From Syncephalastrum monosporum B8922 (lineage: Eukaryota > Mucoromycota > Mucoromycetes > Mucorales > Syncephalastraceae), in assembly GCA_000697355.1 (NCBI GenBank), contig JNEN01001234.1, positions 248,001-312,000 of the forward strand: DNA of 64,000 nucleotides. The letters run 5' to 3'. This document shows, one piece after another, positions 25,748-36,884 of this stretch (position 1 is the stretch's first letter; every line of letters starts with the position of its first letter). The notes under the pieces are model-generated. The model did not search any database. It was not told where the DNA came from and was given only the letters and a program-made list of their open reading frames with translations. The translations under genes and the position numbers were made by a program.

Positions 25748-27506
25748 TTACGTCAAATCATCGAAGGCGTGTGCACCCTGCTGGTCTTGAGCATCCTCGC
25801 GTGAGGCTAGAAATTCTGCCTTCTTTTTGTTCTGTCGCTTAAAGTGCATTCGAAGTAGAACGAGCAGGATGAAGAGAACCACATAGCACACCATGTGCAC
25901 AGCGAAGCCCGAAAGATAGCGCGGAGCGTCTTGGTCACGGAAAACTTGCGGGCCTTTTATGAAAAAGATTAGAGAAAGCGACTTCACGCGAAACCATGTC
26001 ATATATGTTACCAATTGAGTTTCCTGCTGCCCAGAAGATAAAGAACACGGCGGTTGCCACTGATTTCTTGGTCATGCCGGCCACATTGCGGCTTAACAGT
26101 GATAAGACCAGAGTTGAAGTACCCCAGAATGAATTGACAAGGTAGTATGCGAACAAGAGAGCCGCCTTCCGTGCAGTGGACGTGTTTTCGACTGTCATCA
26201 GGATGACTGTGCCGATGATCGATCTGGATAAGTAAAATTGTTAGACGAGAAACATAGATGGTGTGCATGAGGACACTTACGGCACCAAATATGCTTGCAT
26301 GACAAATACAGACTGCCCCCATCTCTTCGCGATGTAGCTCGAGGAAAGCATACTGAACATGACCCAAGCGCCGATGACCATAGTGAGCAGTTGCGTATCC
26401 AGCACTGAGAATCCCATCCCATTGATGATTATATTGCAAAATGTGTTCAGGCCAGAGTTGGGCAAGGTCGTCAGCAGTGCGGTGATACCGTAGAAATAAA
26501 TTTGCGGGTCTTTGGCCGCCTCGATAAGCTGGTCTTTGCGGAATGTCTTGCTTTGGAGACCAGTTTGGTTGCTGCGCACGCGCTCAATCATGAGCTTCTT
26601 GTCATGCTCTGAAAAGCACTTGGCACGCATAGGACTGTCTGGCAGAAAAACCAGCACGACGAGACCCCAAGTGAACGAGACCACGCCGTAAGTGAGGAAC
26701 AGCACCTGCCATGATTTAAGAACTCCATTGTTGATGTGGGAAAAGCCATAGGCCAACAAGCCTCCGACGATCTGCTGAAAGCCGTTCATCATGTACCAAG
26801 TCGTGACGATAAGACCTTGCTCCTCCCGCTTGAACCACATGCCGGACATGAAGACGAGAATAGGCTGGCAGCTTGCTTCAAAGATACCGAGGAGGGTACG
26901 GCAAATGACGAGACCCACGAAATTTTTGCATAAAGAATGGCATGCTAAGACGGCACTCCAGCTGAGGATGTTGAAGGCAAAAAACTTGGCGAGAGGCACC
27001 CGTTGGATAACCCAATTGAAGGGATACTCTACAATGAGTACAGCAATGTATATACAGGTAGTCAGCCAAGAATACTGCAGGGAAAATGTGCGTCAGTCGC
27101 GTGCGATATGCAGGAAGGTACAGTGCAACTTTTATTTGTTTACCTGATTGTCCATGAGCCCCGTGTCTTCCTTCAAATTCATGATGGACGAGTATGATAG
27201 TGTTCCCTTGTCAAGCGCTTGAAAAAAATATGTGATAGTCATAATGACCAGGACACGGCGATAGATCATTCTTTTTAGGCGTGTATTCGTTGCCTCGTCG
27301 ATTTCAATAATTTCGCCGCTGGCGTATTTGGCTACTTCTGGATCGATACGGTCGTGATCGCCACCGCCCGAGACTACCTTCTCGATCATATCGACTGTCT
27401 TGTCTTCAGGGGACTCAGAGCCCTTCCTTCCAGTGGTCGCCGTCATACCGACACCATGCATCAACTCTTCAGTCTTTTGATCGGTTTTCTCGTTTGTGGA
27501 TGCCAT
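25748..27506 (-). CDS. MFS transporter, anion:cation symporter (Dal5-like) family, copy 1
   Basis: Exons 27506-27144, 27074-26281, 26223-26012 and 25953-25748 give 524 residues with about 12 predicted transmembrane helices. Features: a hydrophilic N-terminus, YFFQALDKGTLSYSSIMNL in the first helix, CRTLLGIFEASCQPILVFMS, the loop FLPDSPMRAKCFSEHDKKLM typical of the fungal allantoate permease group, and NNIIINGMGF-type blocks. The family moves organic anions and vitamins (allantoate, nicotinate, pantothenate, and hexuronates in bacteria). Next to GH105, an unsaturated or uronic oligosaccharide or monomer is a plausible substrate; this is inference. Confidence 0.92.
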
Positions 27507-28409
27507 GAGAACGAAATAAGTTAAGAAAAGCTGTCCTTAAATGATGAAATTCCTCCACAGAAAAAAGGTTCCCCCGCAAAAAAAGAAAAAATAACCACGA
27601 CATGCAGCAAGTGGTACATGACCCCACTTTCTGTACAACCTGGACCGATCTTTCTGATACACGAAATGTCAGAACAAGATACATGTCACCATTTCTCTAG
27701 ACTTTGAAACGTCCGTCATTTACCTGTAATACCCCTATACTTTTATGTCTCATTAAAAGGCTGACGTTGAGTGCTGAAATGGGCAGAAAACAATGAACTA
27801 ACAGGGCTGTTCCCTGTCGTCCCTGCTGTATTTCGGGGAATAGGGGCGTTTCAGCAGATACCGTGGTAAGCACCACTGGGAACACAAAGAAGCTGACGAA
27901 GAACCCTATGTTCGATTTTGATGGAAGGCGATTAAAGGCAATTACGTATCTCCCTAGTAGCACATTACTTCATCCATCACAATGTTCGAGTAAGACATGT
28001 ACAATGGATCGGAGATGCAGGATTTTATAGACATGAGCAGTATCTTGGTATGCGCTCTTGCTGTAAGATATAGGACGAAATAACGAATGTATGAGTACTG
28101 TGATGATTGGAAAGGGCGGTATAACAATATTACGGGTTTTTTTTATTATGGTAGATATTTTCAAAGGATTGCTTATACAGATGACTGTATGCCTGCGGGT
28201 CGGCCAGCGCCGAGACAATGTCTTCTGTGGAAAAAGCTTAAGCGAAGGCTCGGAGACCATATATGGAATGCTTCAGCAAGCGTGGGGCGCACTCGGTGTT
28301 CTTAGTAAATATAACGAAAGTTGGGGTTTTGTAAATCACTGCAGGAGTTATACATACAACAGATTAGCACGATCTCGAAGGATGCTGCATAATTTTGCCC
28401 TATTGCTAC
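27507..28409. other. Intergenic between the two transporters
   Basis: About 900 bp of AT-rich sequence that should hold the promoter of copy 1 and the 3' end of copy 2. No coding frame or RNA gene is supported. Confidence 0.55.
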
Positions 28410-30185
28410 TTACGTCAAATCATCGAAGGAATGCACTCCGCGTTCGTCTTGCGCGTCTTGTCTTTCAGCCAGGAATTTCTCCTTTTTCTTGTTCTGACGG
28501 ATAAAGTGGAACCGAAGGAGGATTAGAAGCACGATGAGAATTGCGTAGCACACCATGTGGACTGCAAAGCCAGGAAGGTACCGCGGCGCATCTTTTGCTT
28601 GAAAGACCTGAGGACCTGTTTAATCGGAAAGTCATATGATAAGCAATAAAGCCGCTAAAAAGCTAAGAGAACATACCAACAGCATTGCCTGCGGCCCAGA
28701 AAATAAAGTTGATGGCCACGGATACACTCTTCTTCGTTTGGCCGGCTACGTTGCGGCTAAGCAGAGAGATGGCAAGGGTGGATGTACCCCAAAATGATAG
28801 TACAAGGTAATAAGAGAATAGAAGACCGGCCTTTGTAGCTAAAGTTGTGTTTTCCACAGTCATCAAAACGATAGTACCGATAATTGATCTAAAATTCGTT
28901 TGTCAGCTAAACAACATCAGGTAGCAAAATATCAGCTTTGATTCACTTACGGAAGAACATAGATAATCATAACAATGACAGTTTGGCCCCATCGTTTTGT
29001 AATATAGCTTGAGGAAAGAAGGCAGAACATAATATAGGCACCGAGAACCATGGCGAGGAGCTGAGTCTGGAGCACCGTAAAGCCTAAACCATTAATAATG
29101 ATATTGGCAAAGGCTCCCAGACCTGAGGTAGGTAAGGTCGTCAAGAAAGCTACGAGGGCATACGCATAGACTTGGGGATCTTTGAAAGCTTCGATGAACT
29201 GGTCTTTGCGGAAGACTTTGTTTTGCAAGCCAGTCTGGTTGCTACGGACACGCTCGATCATAAGTTTCTTATCTTCCTCTGAGAAGCACTTGGCTCGCAT
29301 AGGGCTGTCCGGCAAGAACGCGAGCACAATCAGCCCCCAAACAAAAGACGCGCAACCGTAGGTCAGGAAAAGTGCTTGCCATGACTTGAGGGGCCCGCTG
29401 GTAATGTGGGTGAAAGCGTAGGCAAGCACGCCACCCACAATTTGCTGAAATCCATTCATCATGTACCAGATGGTGACAATCAGACCTTGCTCTTCGCGCT
29501 TGAACCACATGCCGGATAGGACTACAAGAACAGGTTGACAGGTAGCTTCAAAGATACCGAGCAAGGTGCGGCAGACGAGCAGACTGACAAAGTTCGTGCA
29601 GAGAGAGTGGCAGGCCAAGACCACACTCCAGCTGAGGATGTTGAACGCAAAGAATTTGGCAATTGGCAGACGTTGGATCAGCCAATTGATGGGATATTCC
29701 ACGATCAGGAGCGCAATATAGATACAGGTTGTAAGCCAAGAGTACTATAAAGAGTGTAAAACAAGTGTATCAGCCCCTCCATCCTTCTACTTTGTAATAT
29801 AATCACATACTTCCTGGCCCTTGAGACCAGTATCGGTCGGGAGATCCATGATCGAGGAGAAGGAAAGTGTGCCTTTATCAAGCGCTTGAAAAAAGTAAGA
29901 CACCGTCATAATCACCAGGATACGGCCATAGATTTTCTTCTTCAGTCGTTTGTTTGTTGCTTCGTCGATTTCGATGATCTCGCCACCGGCGTACTTGGCG
30001 ACTTCAGGATCAATACGCTCGCGGTCGCCTCCACCTGAGAGGACTTTCTCTATGTGGTCCACATTTTTATCTTCAGGCGAATCGTCAATATCTTTTCTGT
30101 CGGCAGCAGTAGACGGCATAGCAAGGCCCACAGTCTCCGCTTTAACTGGTGTAGTTTGGGTGATGTCTTCTTTTGCTGAACTCAT
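28410..30185 (-). CDS. MFS transporter, anion:cation symporter (Dal5-like) family, copy 2
   Basis: Exons 30185-29811, 29744-28951, 28888-28677 and 28615-28410 give 528 residues. Exons 2, 3 and 4 have exactly the same lengths (794, 212 and 206 bp) and phases as in copy 1, so the two arose by tandem duplication. Shared blocks include YFFQALDKGTLSFSSIMDL, CRTLLGIFEATCQPVLVVLS and FLPDSPMRAKCFSEEDKKLM. Both end in a hydrophilic tail (RGVHSFDDLT here). Differences are spread through the N-terminal tail and helices, so the substrates may have diverged. The start MSSAKEDITQ matches the copy 1 start position; an upstream in-frame ATG at 30263 is less likely. Confidence 0.92.
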
Positions 30186-31322
30186 GAGAAGACAATTCAA
30201 AATTGGAAGCAAAGAACTGACTGATGGGCTCCTTTGTATAGGACTGTAAATGCTATTTTTCAAAGTGGATGTGCAACAATGACTGTCCTTGGGGATGATT
30301 ATTTTACATACCCACAGTCTATTATATATCTACGCCCTGACATTGTGCTCATATTTCAAGCGTGTGTGGGTACTTGTCTACACGGTGTCTCCACAATTCC
30401 CATCCTCGTTTGGTGTAGTTGTACCAGGTAGCTATGCCCCTAATTTCCTTTAAATTTCCCCGCAGTTATAATTTCCCCACATCTCACACTCTCACGGTTA
30501 CCTCTAACCGCGGATCCAGCGCTGCTTATCAAATTTCTCATGATTCCTTATTGTGTCCATACCGCATTTAAAGATGACACTCATAGATGCTATGTATGTA
30601 TCACGTTTATGATCTCAATCCAGAATAGCAAATAAATGAAAATCTAGTCTACTTAAGAGCCATACAAGTCACCTCCACACTGCGATACAGCATCCATTGT
30701 ACATATATCGGGTCACTTTACTCCCGCATTGAAATAATGGAATTTTTGGAAGGTTATTGTAATGCTGCAGGGTCTTCCCGTCACCGCTAAAGAAAGAGCA
30801 CCTGATATGTATGTACATATGTGGTACAGAAACTGGGCTGACGAGCTGTCAGCTTACGTACAGCTGCAAATTACTGGAAAGGGAGATGACTGTGAGGCTT
30901 TGCCGTGTCTTCTCTTTAATGTGTGAAAGTCGATGCCCATGATAGTAAGAGACTCCCAAAATGAAACAATTACTCGCATATATGTTTCTCATGTCATTTC
31001 ACTATATGTAGGCTCTTGAATTTGTTCAATCAATAAACGACACTTATAGCTGATCATATGTACCTATATGCCTCTGTTCAGCCAGGTGAAAGCGCAATAA
31101 AATATATATGCGCTTAGCTGCATTTCACTAAATTTGGGATATACAAGCGACTTTTGTGAGACAAATGTGTTGTCCGAAGTCACATGGAATATCTTTGTAA
31201 AGAGACGCTATACTGGCAGCTAATGAATAGTGAGGAAACATATCGAGTGTCACGTTTGTAAGCATATTTACCATTTCCATCGTTCGTTACAATACAGTCG
31301 AGTATTTAAAATCTTTTGCCCT

Positions 31323-31526
31323 TCAGTTTCGTTGCCATCGCTTGCGTCCTGCACGACATTTAGTATCTCCCATGTATTTATGGCCTTGTGTTATCCATGT
31401 CACTTTGCCATCAGTCTCATAGTGCTGGATATCTCTGCAACTTATAGTACAGTACTGATGTATAGAGTTTGTTCTGTTGCTATAGCGGATTAGCATAAAT
31501 TCATTCGTGGAATCATCCATAAACAT
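31323..31526 (-). other. Short open frame, possible gene fragment
   Basis: A 67-codon frame with polar, non-repetitive composition (DDSTNEFMLIRYSNRTNS, GKVTWITQGHKYMGDTKC). The antisense frame is hydrophobic and Ser/Cys-rich, as expected for a shadow, so the minus strand is the better coding candidate. No flanking exons or family were recognised. Confidence 0.2.
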
Positions 31527-32594
31527 GTTGGCTTATTGACTGAAAGTTAAATTTACTCTAGGCTAAAATGTAATGGTTTACTATGAAAATCACAAGGATC
31601 TTTTGAGTTTTTCTGTGGTTACTTTTAAAAAAAGGAAGGCAGACTAGCCGCTGAATGTATATCGCCACATCACAACAGCCATTGCTTCATTCTAACTTAT
31701 GATACATTGTCATATCTCTAACTAACCTACGAAATTTCGTTCCGAAATTAGTTCTCGTGGACTACCCTTCATTTTTATTATACATACCGAAACCGGGGTC
31801 GTGGATACACGCTCACGGCGTGTTGACCACTACCTCATCTGTGTCTGTGCAGCAAAATGCATTTTTGAGTCTCAGTTTCATATTATTAACCAAAAGTACT
31901 TACCGATGGGCGTGGGGCAGACATTTGGCGCAAGGCACATGTCTTTGGGGGGGGGGTAGTTTTGACGGTGGTCCCGGCCACCGACCGCAGGCCAGAGGTT
32001 CGCAAACGATGAGAAGGAGAGAGGGAGAGCAAGCGGAGAGGAAGAATAGCAAAGGAGGAGCGAAAAAGGAGTGGAACTGGAACGTGTGTTAATGTCTCAT
32101 ATTCAATGCATAGACCTAAATCTGTTTCACTTACGGGAAGAGGAAAAAGTGGAATAAAAACCTCTGATTTAAATAAAGCAAGCGGAGAGAAGGTGGAAGA
32201 GGCACGAACGGAGAAGACAGGAGGAGAGGCGAGGAAGAAGATTGTAAGCTAGGTATACATCGAAAGGAGGTTAGTACTGTCCAAGACCATGTACTCTTGA
32301 CGCGACAACTTACTTTCATGCACACCGATGCGGTTGGGGCCGGGCAACCGGTGGCAGAGGGACTTATGGGGACGCAGTGGTCTATGTTGCACTTCTTATT
32401 AGTTTATACTTGTAATCAGAATCCTTTTGTATGTACTTGCCAGCAGGATGACTTGACCAAAGTAAAGATGAAGAAGAAGAAAAGTGGATGTGGGAGAAAT
32501 GAAACAGACTCGCATCAATGAACTTTCATGCGATAACATGAAGCATGTCTGCCAATGGAAAAAAGAACGCAGGAAAAAAGACGATGACAGGTAT

Positions 32595-32735
32595 TGACGT
32601 CAGGTATCTTACGCGTTTCAGAGGATTCATTGGCCTACTTTACCATCACGCGGTTCACATTTACCGAAGGACACGGGTGAAAAGACCTTGATGAAGATTG
32701 ACGTCAGGTACCGTTCACATCTCAAAGTGGTCTAC
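32595..32735. promoter_or_regulatory. Two perfect CRE-type palindromes in an imperfect direct repeat
   Basis: ATTGACGTCAGGTA occurs at about 32593 and 32697; each contains TGACGTCA, the ATF/CREB bZIP site. Each is followed by a related block (GGCCTACTTTACCA versus GGTCTACTTTGCCA). The spacing of about 104 bp suggests a local duplication. The nearest downstream frame on the plus strand is the 32851-33120 fragment. Confidence 0.5.
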
Positions 32736-32850
32736 TTTGCCAGACGCCCTGCCCGGGCCTTCTGTGTCTTGCTTACGTAATTAGTTATAAGCCAATATTA
32801 TTTATTATTTAGATACGCGTTATTAATCGGTCGATTACCCAAGCAGATAG

Positions 32851-33120
32851 GAACACTCATACGTACGTTGCGTGTCGTTCCATGAATATATATCAATTGC
32901 GCTTGATGTAAATGAACGTGTCGAGCAGAGCTTAGAAGAACTGGGTCGCACGCATGTGGCAGGGTACTTTCTGAGAGGCATCATGTGCACAATCTTAAGG
33001 AATTTATTGGATACGTCTGTCCAGTCCATGAATGATAGCAACATGATGCTGTCAAAAGAGATCATCCATCGAGCGTATGTTTATGGTGCCAATATCTGGT
33101 TGGCATTATCAGCAATTTAA
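32851..33120 (+). other. Open frame, possible terminal exon of an unknown or decayed gene
   Basis: After an AG at 32850 the frame stays open for about 89 codons to a stop at 33118. It has coding-like composition: VNERVEQSLEELGRTHVAGY, GIMCTILRNLLDTSVQSM, LSKEIIHRAYVYGANIWLAL. There is no in-frame ATG near its start, so it would need an upstream exon that I could not find. The family is unknown. Confidence 0.25.
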
Positions 33121-33759
33121 GACCTACTATTGTCAAAATGAACAATGCATTGTTTTACATGAATGCAGAGGAAGGGGTAGGTAGGACGAAAATTTGAAAT
33201 GTCCAATGTTAAGGGGGAATCAGTTATACCAGCCAATGCGTTACCGGTGACGTAAAGGCAGATTTTTTAATCATCATATGTTTGGCCCAGCAGATCAAGT
33301 GAGAGTATCTGTCGTATCGAGCGTCCTCTCTCAAGGAACTTTAAGTCATGCATTGTAGGGTCCAGTATCGGATTAAGCTGCACTATAAACGCGCATGGTT
33401 TGTTGAGCCACACTTGCCCTTTTCTCACTGTCAGAGTTTCCATGTCAACTGAAAGAAAGTTCGAACCATCATGACCGACACGTAATATAAGACGGCGTGC
33501 CAGCGTTTCCTTTCTTCATGCCAGTGAGATGTTAGAGCTTCTACCTGTTCATGTAGTCTGAAATACAGCTGTTTGTTCGCTCTCTGTGCAATGTAGAAAC
33601 ACGGAGAAGTGGCAGAAATGCTTTATACTTTACAAATAAAAACATGCTATTTTGCCTTCTTTGGTCTATTTGGCCTTTAATCAAAAGCGCAGCAAAGCGT
33701 AACTCCTTTTATTCAGCACCTTTTTTCTGTGTGAATGTCAAGGTTTCCATGTGTCAGAA

Positions 33760-34020
33760 GAGAATGTCGTGTGCACTGCGAATGCAATCGGAAGAGGCAG
33801 TATGTAAATATGTTCTATACAGGCGATATGAATGTGATCCACTGCTGCTTGGATCGACGTCCATGTCTGAAGCTTGATCCTAAAGAGCAGGGTATGTGCA
33901 CGACACAATTATCCCTTATCTGTTATCCCCCCCAACTATCTTTAGGATAGCATAAAGAAGTCGTTGACCTTCTGGAAAGAAGTCGGCGTGAGTGGCTGGT
34001 GGGGGTCAGTCTGTAGATGA
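33760..34020 (+). other. Cys-rich coding-like fragments, possible decayed gene
   Basis: After an AG at about 33760 the frame reads ECRVHCECNRKRQYVNMFYT and HCCLDRRPCLKLDPKEQ up to a GTATGTG donor at 33891. After the acceptor near 33946, DSIKKSLTFWKEVGVSGWWG is open but one base out of phase with the donor. This suggests either a mis-assigned splice or a frameshifted relic. The family is not recognised. Confidence 0.25.
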
Positions 34021-34531
34021 TAAGGAACCTTTGATTGATGGTTCTTGCGGAGACACAAGACAAAGAAGCTTTTTTTGCTCGTGAATGAGATCTCGAAGAA
34101 AGAGATGCTTGTGTAGTAACGGTGAGTGATGATCATGGGAAATGTCTGGGAATATGTAAACAATAACAGGTCTTATGGACTAAATTTCGTTTCTATCAGA
34201 AAGTTCCTTTATTTCAAGCGCAAGCATTCATGAGTGATGATGATAACGTGTACAACAAAAGAGAAGAAAGAGACAAAGGCTTGGCATGATAAAAGATGAA
34301 ACATCTCGAAACATCTCACCCAATGGAGTGTTTCTTGGTGCTTTGCCTATGATATGATTTCGTATGGTGGCGAGGTATTCCATAGCAATTACACTGTACC
34401 CATGGCGAGAGAAAATAAAAAAAAAAACTTTGAAACGGTAACACCGGTTGAGCTTTGGCGCGCCATTTTTTTTTTTTGTTATTCTTTCCATTGACGTTTT
34501 GCAACCCCCACACGCCTACATCGCTCTGAAC

Positions 34532-35025
34532 ATGTTCAAATGGATCAGTCAACGATCTGTGATCAATGTACCGAAATGCATACGATCGATAACGACAAAG
34601 CCCGAGGGGTCAGTATGGATGCCGAAGAAGCGGATATCACGCCCTGCAATGGATCGACTCCGTGCGCTTCATGCTGAGGTATCCATGTCTCTATTTACAT
34701 ACGCACCTAAACCTTATTCATTGCAAGGAAGGCGTCTCTTTCTAATCATAACATAACGTAACATAACATAACATAGGATCCAGAGGAATACACACATGAA
34801 AAGCTCGCAGACAGTTTCCAAATCTCCCATGAAGCCGTTCGTCGTATCCTCAAATCCAGATTCCGGCCACCGCCTGCAGTAGCTCAGCGGCAAGAACACA
34901 ATCGATTCCGCGCCATGGGCGAGCGCCAAAAGTCTTTTCGGGTCGACCCTGTGCAACCCTCAAAGAAAAAGAAAAATGACGCCTCATCCAGGAGAAGAGG
35001 GGCTGCTGAAGGCGATTCACGATAA
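34532..35025 (+). CDS. RRG9: Rrg9/neugrin-like mitochondrial protein
   Basis: Two exons (34532-34678, 34777-35025) give 131 residues. The N-terminus MFKWISQRSVINVPKCIRS is basic and amphipathic, like a mitochondrial presequence. The core PAMDRLRALHAEDPEEYTHE and SFQISHEAVRRILKSRFRPP matches the neugrin/Rrg9 signature (a helix-turn-helix-like segment). The C-terminus is very basic (KKKKNDASSRRRG). Yeast Rrg9 is required for respiratory growth and mitochondrial DNA maintenance. The intron ends in a series of ACATA/CATAA repeats. Confidence 0.85.
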
Positions 35026-35185
35026 AAAAAGAAAAAGAGACATACATACATACAGCCATACAGCTATACATACATACGCACCTACATATTACATCCAATC
35101 TCTCTCTTTTTGTCATTTCTCGTACATACATTCATTATAACCCATCCTTTAATGGCCGATTGCTCTCCTTAACCATGTATCTCGC

Positions 35186-35955
35186 ATGAATGCAAAAGCA
35201 AAAAAGAAATCCAAGATTCGCTGGTTCGGTCATATCCACGCAATTGTGTGCTTCCCCCATTTTCCTCCCTTTCTTTTTCGACGCTTTGAGGACATGCCCC
35301 TTGGTGAGTAACCTTCTTTACGTCTATATTCTGCTATTTTTTTTTTGTTTTTCTCTCTCTCCTAGTCAGTCCCCCCTCAAAGTGTTGGCCTCGATAGCAT
35401 ATGATTTGTTTACCTTTAAGAATATTGGAAACAACGTTCGTGTTTCACGCATCTCCCGAGATGTCCGCTCTTTCTATATCGCGCTCCTGCAATCAATGAA
35501 AAAGGAACTACCGCACTGCATACGGCTTCGACGATGGAAAAAGAGTATACGCTGTCTCCTGCGGCTTGGTTTCCATGGAAACTGCCTTGGATGTAAGAAC
35601 GGACAATGATCGCCGGGTTAAACACAACCCGCTTTGACACGTGTGTAAGTCTGTTTATCGGCCCAAGAGCGTGGCGAAAAAATAACAATTCACGCACAAG
35701 ATCGCCGCTCGCGCATCTCCATATGCTTATACGTGACCCTCTCATGTTTCCGATCTTGCAGCTATAATGATGTGGATATAGTGGAGGGAGAAAGGGAGCA
35801 TCATAGACGTGCTAAAAAAGATTCAATATACAATCTGGGAAACCTCAGGGAGCACACGAGGTAAGTAGAGAATTACGTTGATGACCGTATATAGGACTGC
35901 GTTCAACTTTACTGGTGACGACGGTAACCGTAAATGTGTGTGTGTGCATAAGTGA
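35186..35955 (+). CDS. Unknown protein encoded by four short exons
   Basis: Exons 35186-35303, 35421-35592, 35762-35860 and 35895-35955 join in phase at GT...AG sites and give 149 residues. The protein begins MNAKAKKKSKIRWFGHIHA, has a hydrophobic aromatic stretch (IVCFPHFPPFLF), a LSPAAWFPWKLPW segment, a charged region (EGEREHHRRAKKD) and a Cys-containing end (GDDGNRKCVCVHK). Three junctions close consistently, which supports a real gene. I do not recognise a family. The last exon runs into a TG repeat, so its end is less certain. Confidence 0.5.
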
Positions 35956-36180
35956 GAGAAGAAGAAAAAGAAAAAAAAAAGTATTATACGTGCCAAAACC
36001 CTGAGCAGTTATAGTGTAAACAACAAATGCGGGAACGTGCTTAAAAGGAATGCGCAGAATATTCGACTGTGGAAAAAAGAAATGACTAGCTAACGGCATC
36101 CCTGACATTGCTGGTGCATTTACCGCGCCTCATCACCCCTTCCGACCCCCAAAATGGCGCTCCCCTTTCTTTTCAACACA

Positions 36181-36188
36181 TATATAAA
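36181..36188 (+). promoter_or_regulatory. TATA box of the calcineurin-tail gene
   Basis: TATATAAA lies 98 bp upstream of the ATG at 36286, followed by a pyrimidine-rich stretch (TCTTCTTTCTCTCTC) just before the start. This is a standard promoter arrangement and supports 36286 as the true start of the short gene. Confidence 0.6.
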
Positions 36189-36285
36189 GCGGGCCATTAC
36201 TCGCTTTCGATTTTTTTTTATCATCAATAGGATCATCTACTTCTCTTCTTTCTCTCTCAACTAGGCCTTTCCTACTTTTATAACC

Positions 36286-36884
36286 ATGTCGCTTGCTGTC
36301 CTCACCGTCCATCAACAAGACGAACCCCCCCCCGAGCGTTCATCCCCCGCCACTTCTTCGAACGCCGCCATGGTCGATCGCCAACGCCGTCATATCATCA
36401 AGAAGAAGGTTATCGCGATTGGCAGACTCTCTCGACAACTTTCGGCTCTTCGTGAGAACCCCGAGATGGTCAAGGAAATCAAGCGTCTGTCGTCCAATGG
36501 CAAGCTTCCGGTCGGCGCCCTTGCTCTTGGCGAAGAGAGCCTCCGTCAAGGTATGGGTATCAATGAGTGTTGCAGTATTTCGGTATTAAATTGAACAAGT
36601 TTCCTTGTAATTTGTCTATGTCTCTTTCTCGCTGCTGCCGTCCGTCCTCCCGTTTCTTTTCTTTTCTTTTTTCTTTCGTCGCGCCACTTATTTTACACCT
36701 CTTTTCTATATTCTTCCTTTTTTCTTCTTCTTATTGACATATAGTCCTCGCCAATTTGACCGCAGATGCTGCAAGCAAACCCTCTGGTGCCGTAGACGAA
36801 CTGAAAGACCAGCACCTGCACGATGATACCATTGCTGCTACATCCAACACTGTCAAGTCTCGTGAAGACCTATCTGACCTGTAA
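36286..36884 (+). CDS. Free-standing calcineurin A regulatory-tail protein
   Basis: Exons 36286-36550 and 36745-36884 give 134 residues. The core KKKVIAIGRLSRQLSALREN resembles the calmodulin-binding helix of calcineurin A (family form: xAIGRMSRxFSVLREES). NGKLPVGALALGEESLRQVL resembles the segment leading to the autoinhibitory region (family form: GxLPxGxLxLGxEgixQ). No phosphatase domain lies upstream: the 1.2 kb before it holds Rrg9 and an unrelated gene, and a TATA box sits 98 bp before the ATG. The C-terminus (SNTVKSREDLSDL) is acidic. It could bind calmodulin or inhibit calcineurin in trans; that is inference. It may be a truncated duplicate of the CNA1 gene. Confidence 0.75.

Larger units (their letters stand above)
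30186..34531. other. Gene-poor region with fragments only
   Basis: A 4.3 kb stretch without a convincing complete gene. It is AT-rich, with a strongly purine-rich block at about 31995-32250 and a G-run at 31951-31960. Three short frames with coding-like composition (31323-31526 minus, 32851-33120 plus, 33760-34020 plus) and a tandem pair of CRE palindromes (32595, 32699) are listed separately. No transposase, reverse transcriptase or RNA gene was recognised. Confidence 0.5.

Noticed and set aside
27970..28504. Overlapping frames of about 100-140 codons on both strands between the transporters
   Set aside because: AT-rich, no splice-consistent extension and no recognisable motif; treated as spacer.
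33455..33480. tRNA B-box-like GGTTCGAAC on the minus strand
   Set aside because: The flanking bases cannot form a T-stem and no A box or acceptor stem pairs with it.
36286..36589. A second plus-strand frame (98 codons) overlapping the calcineurin-tail exon
   Set aside because: It is an offset frame of the same exon; only the frame from 36286 shows homology and splices in phase to 36745.
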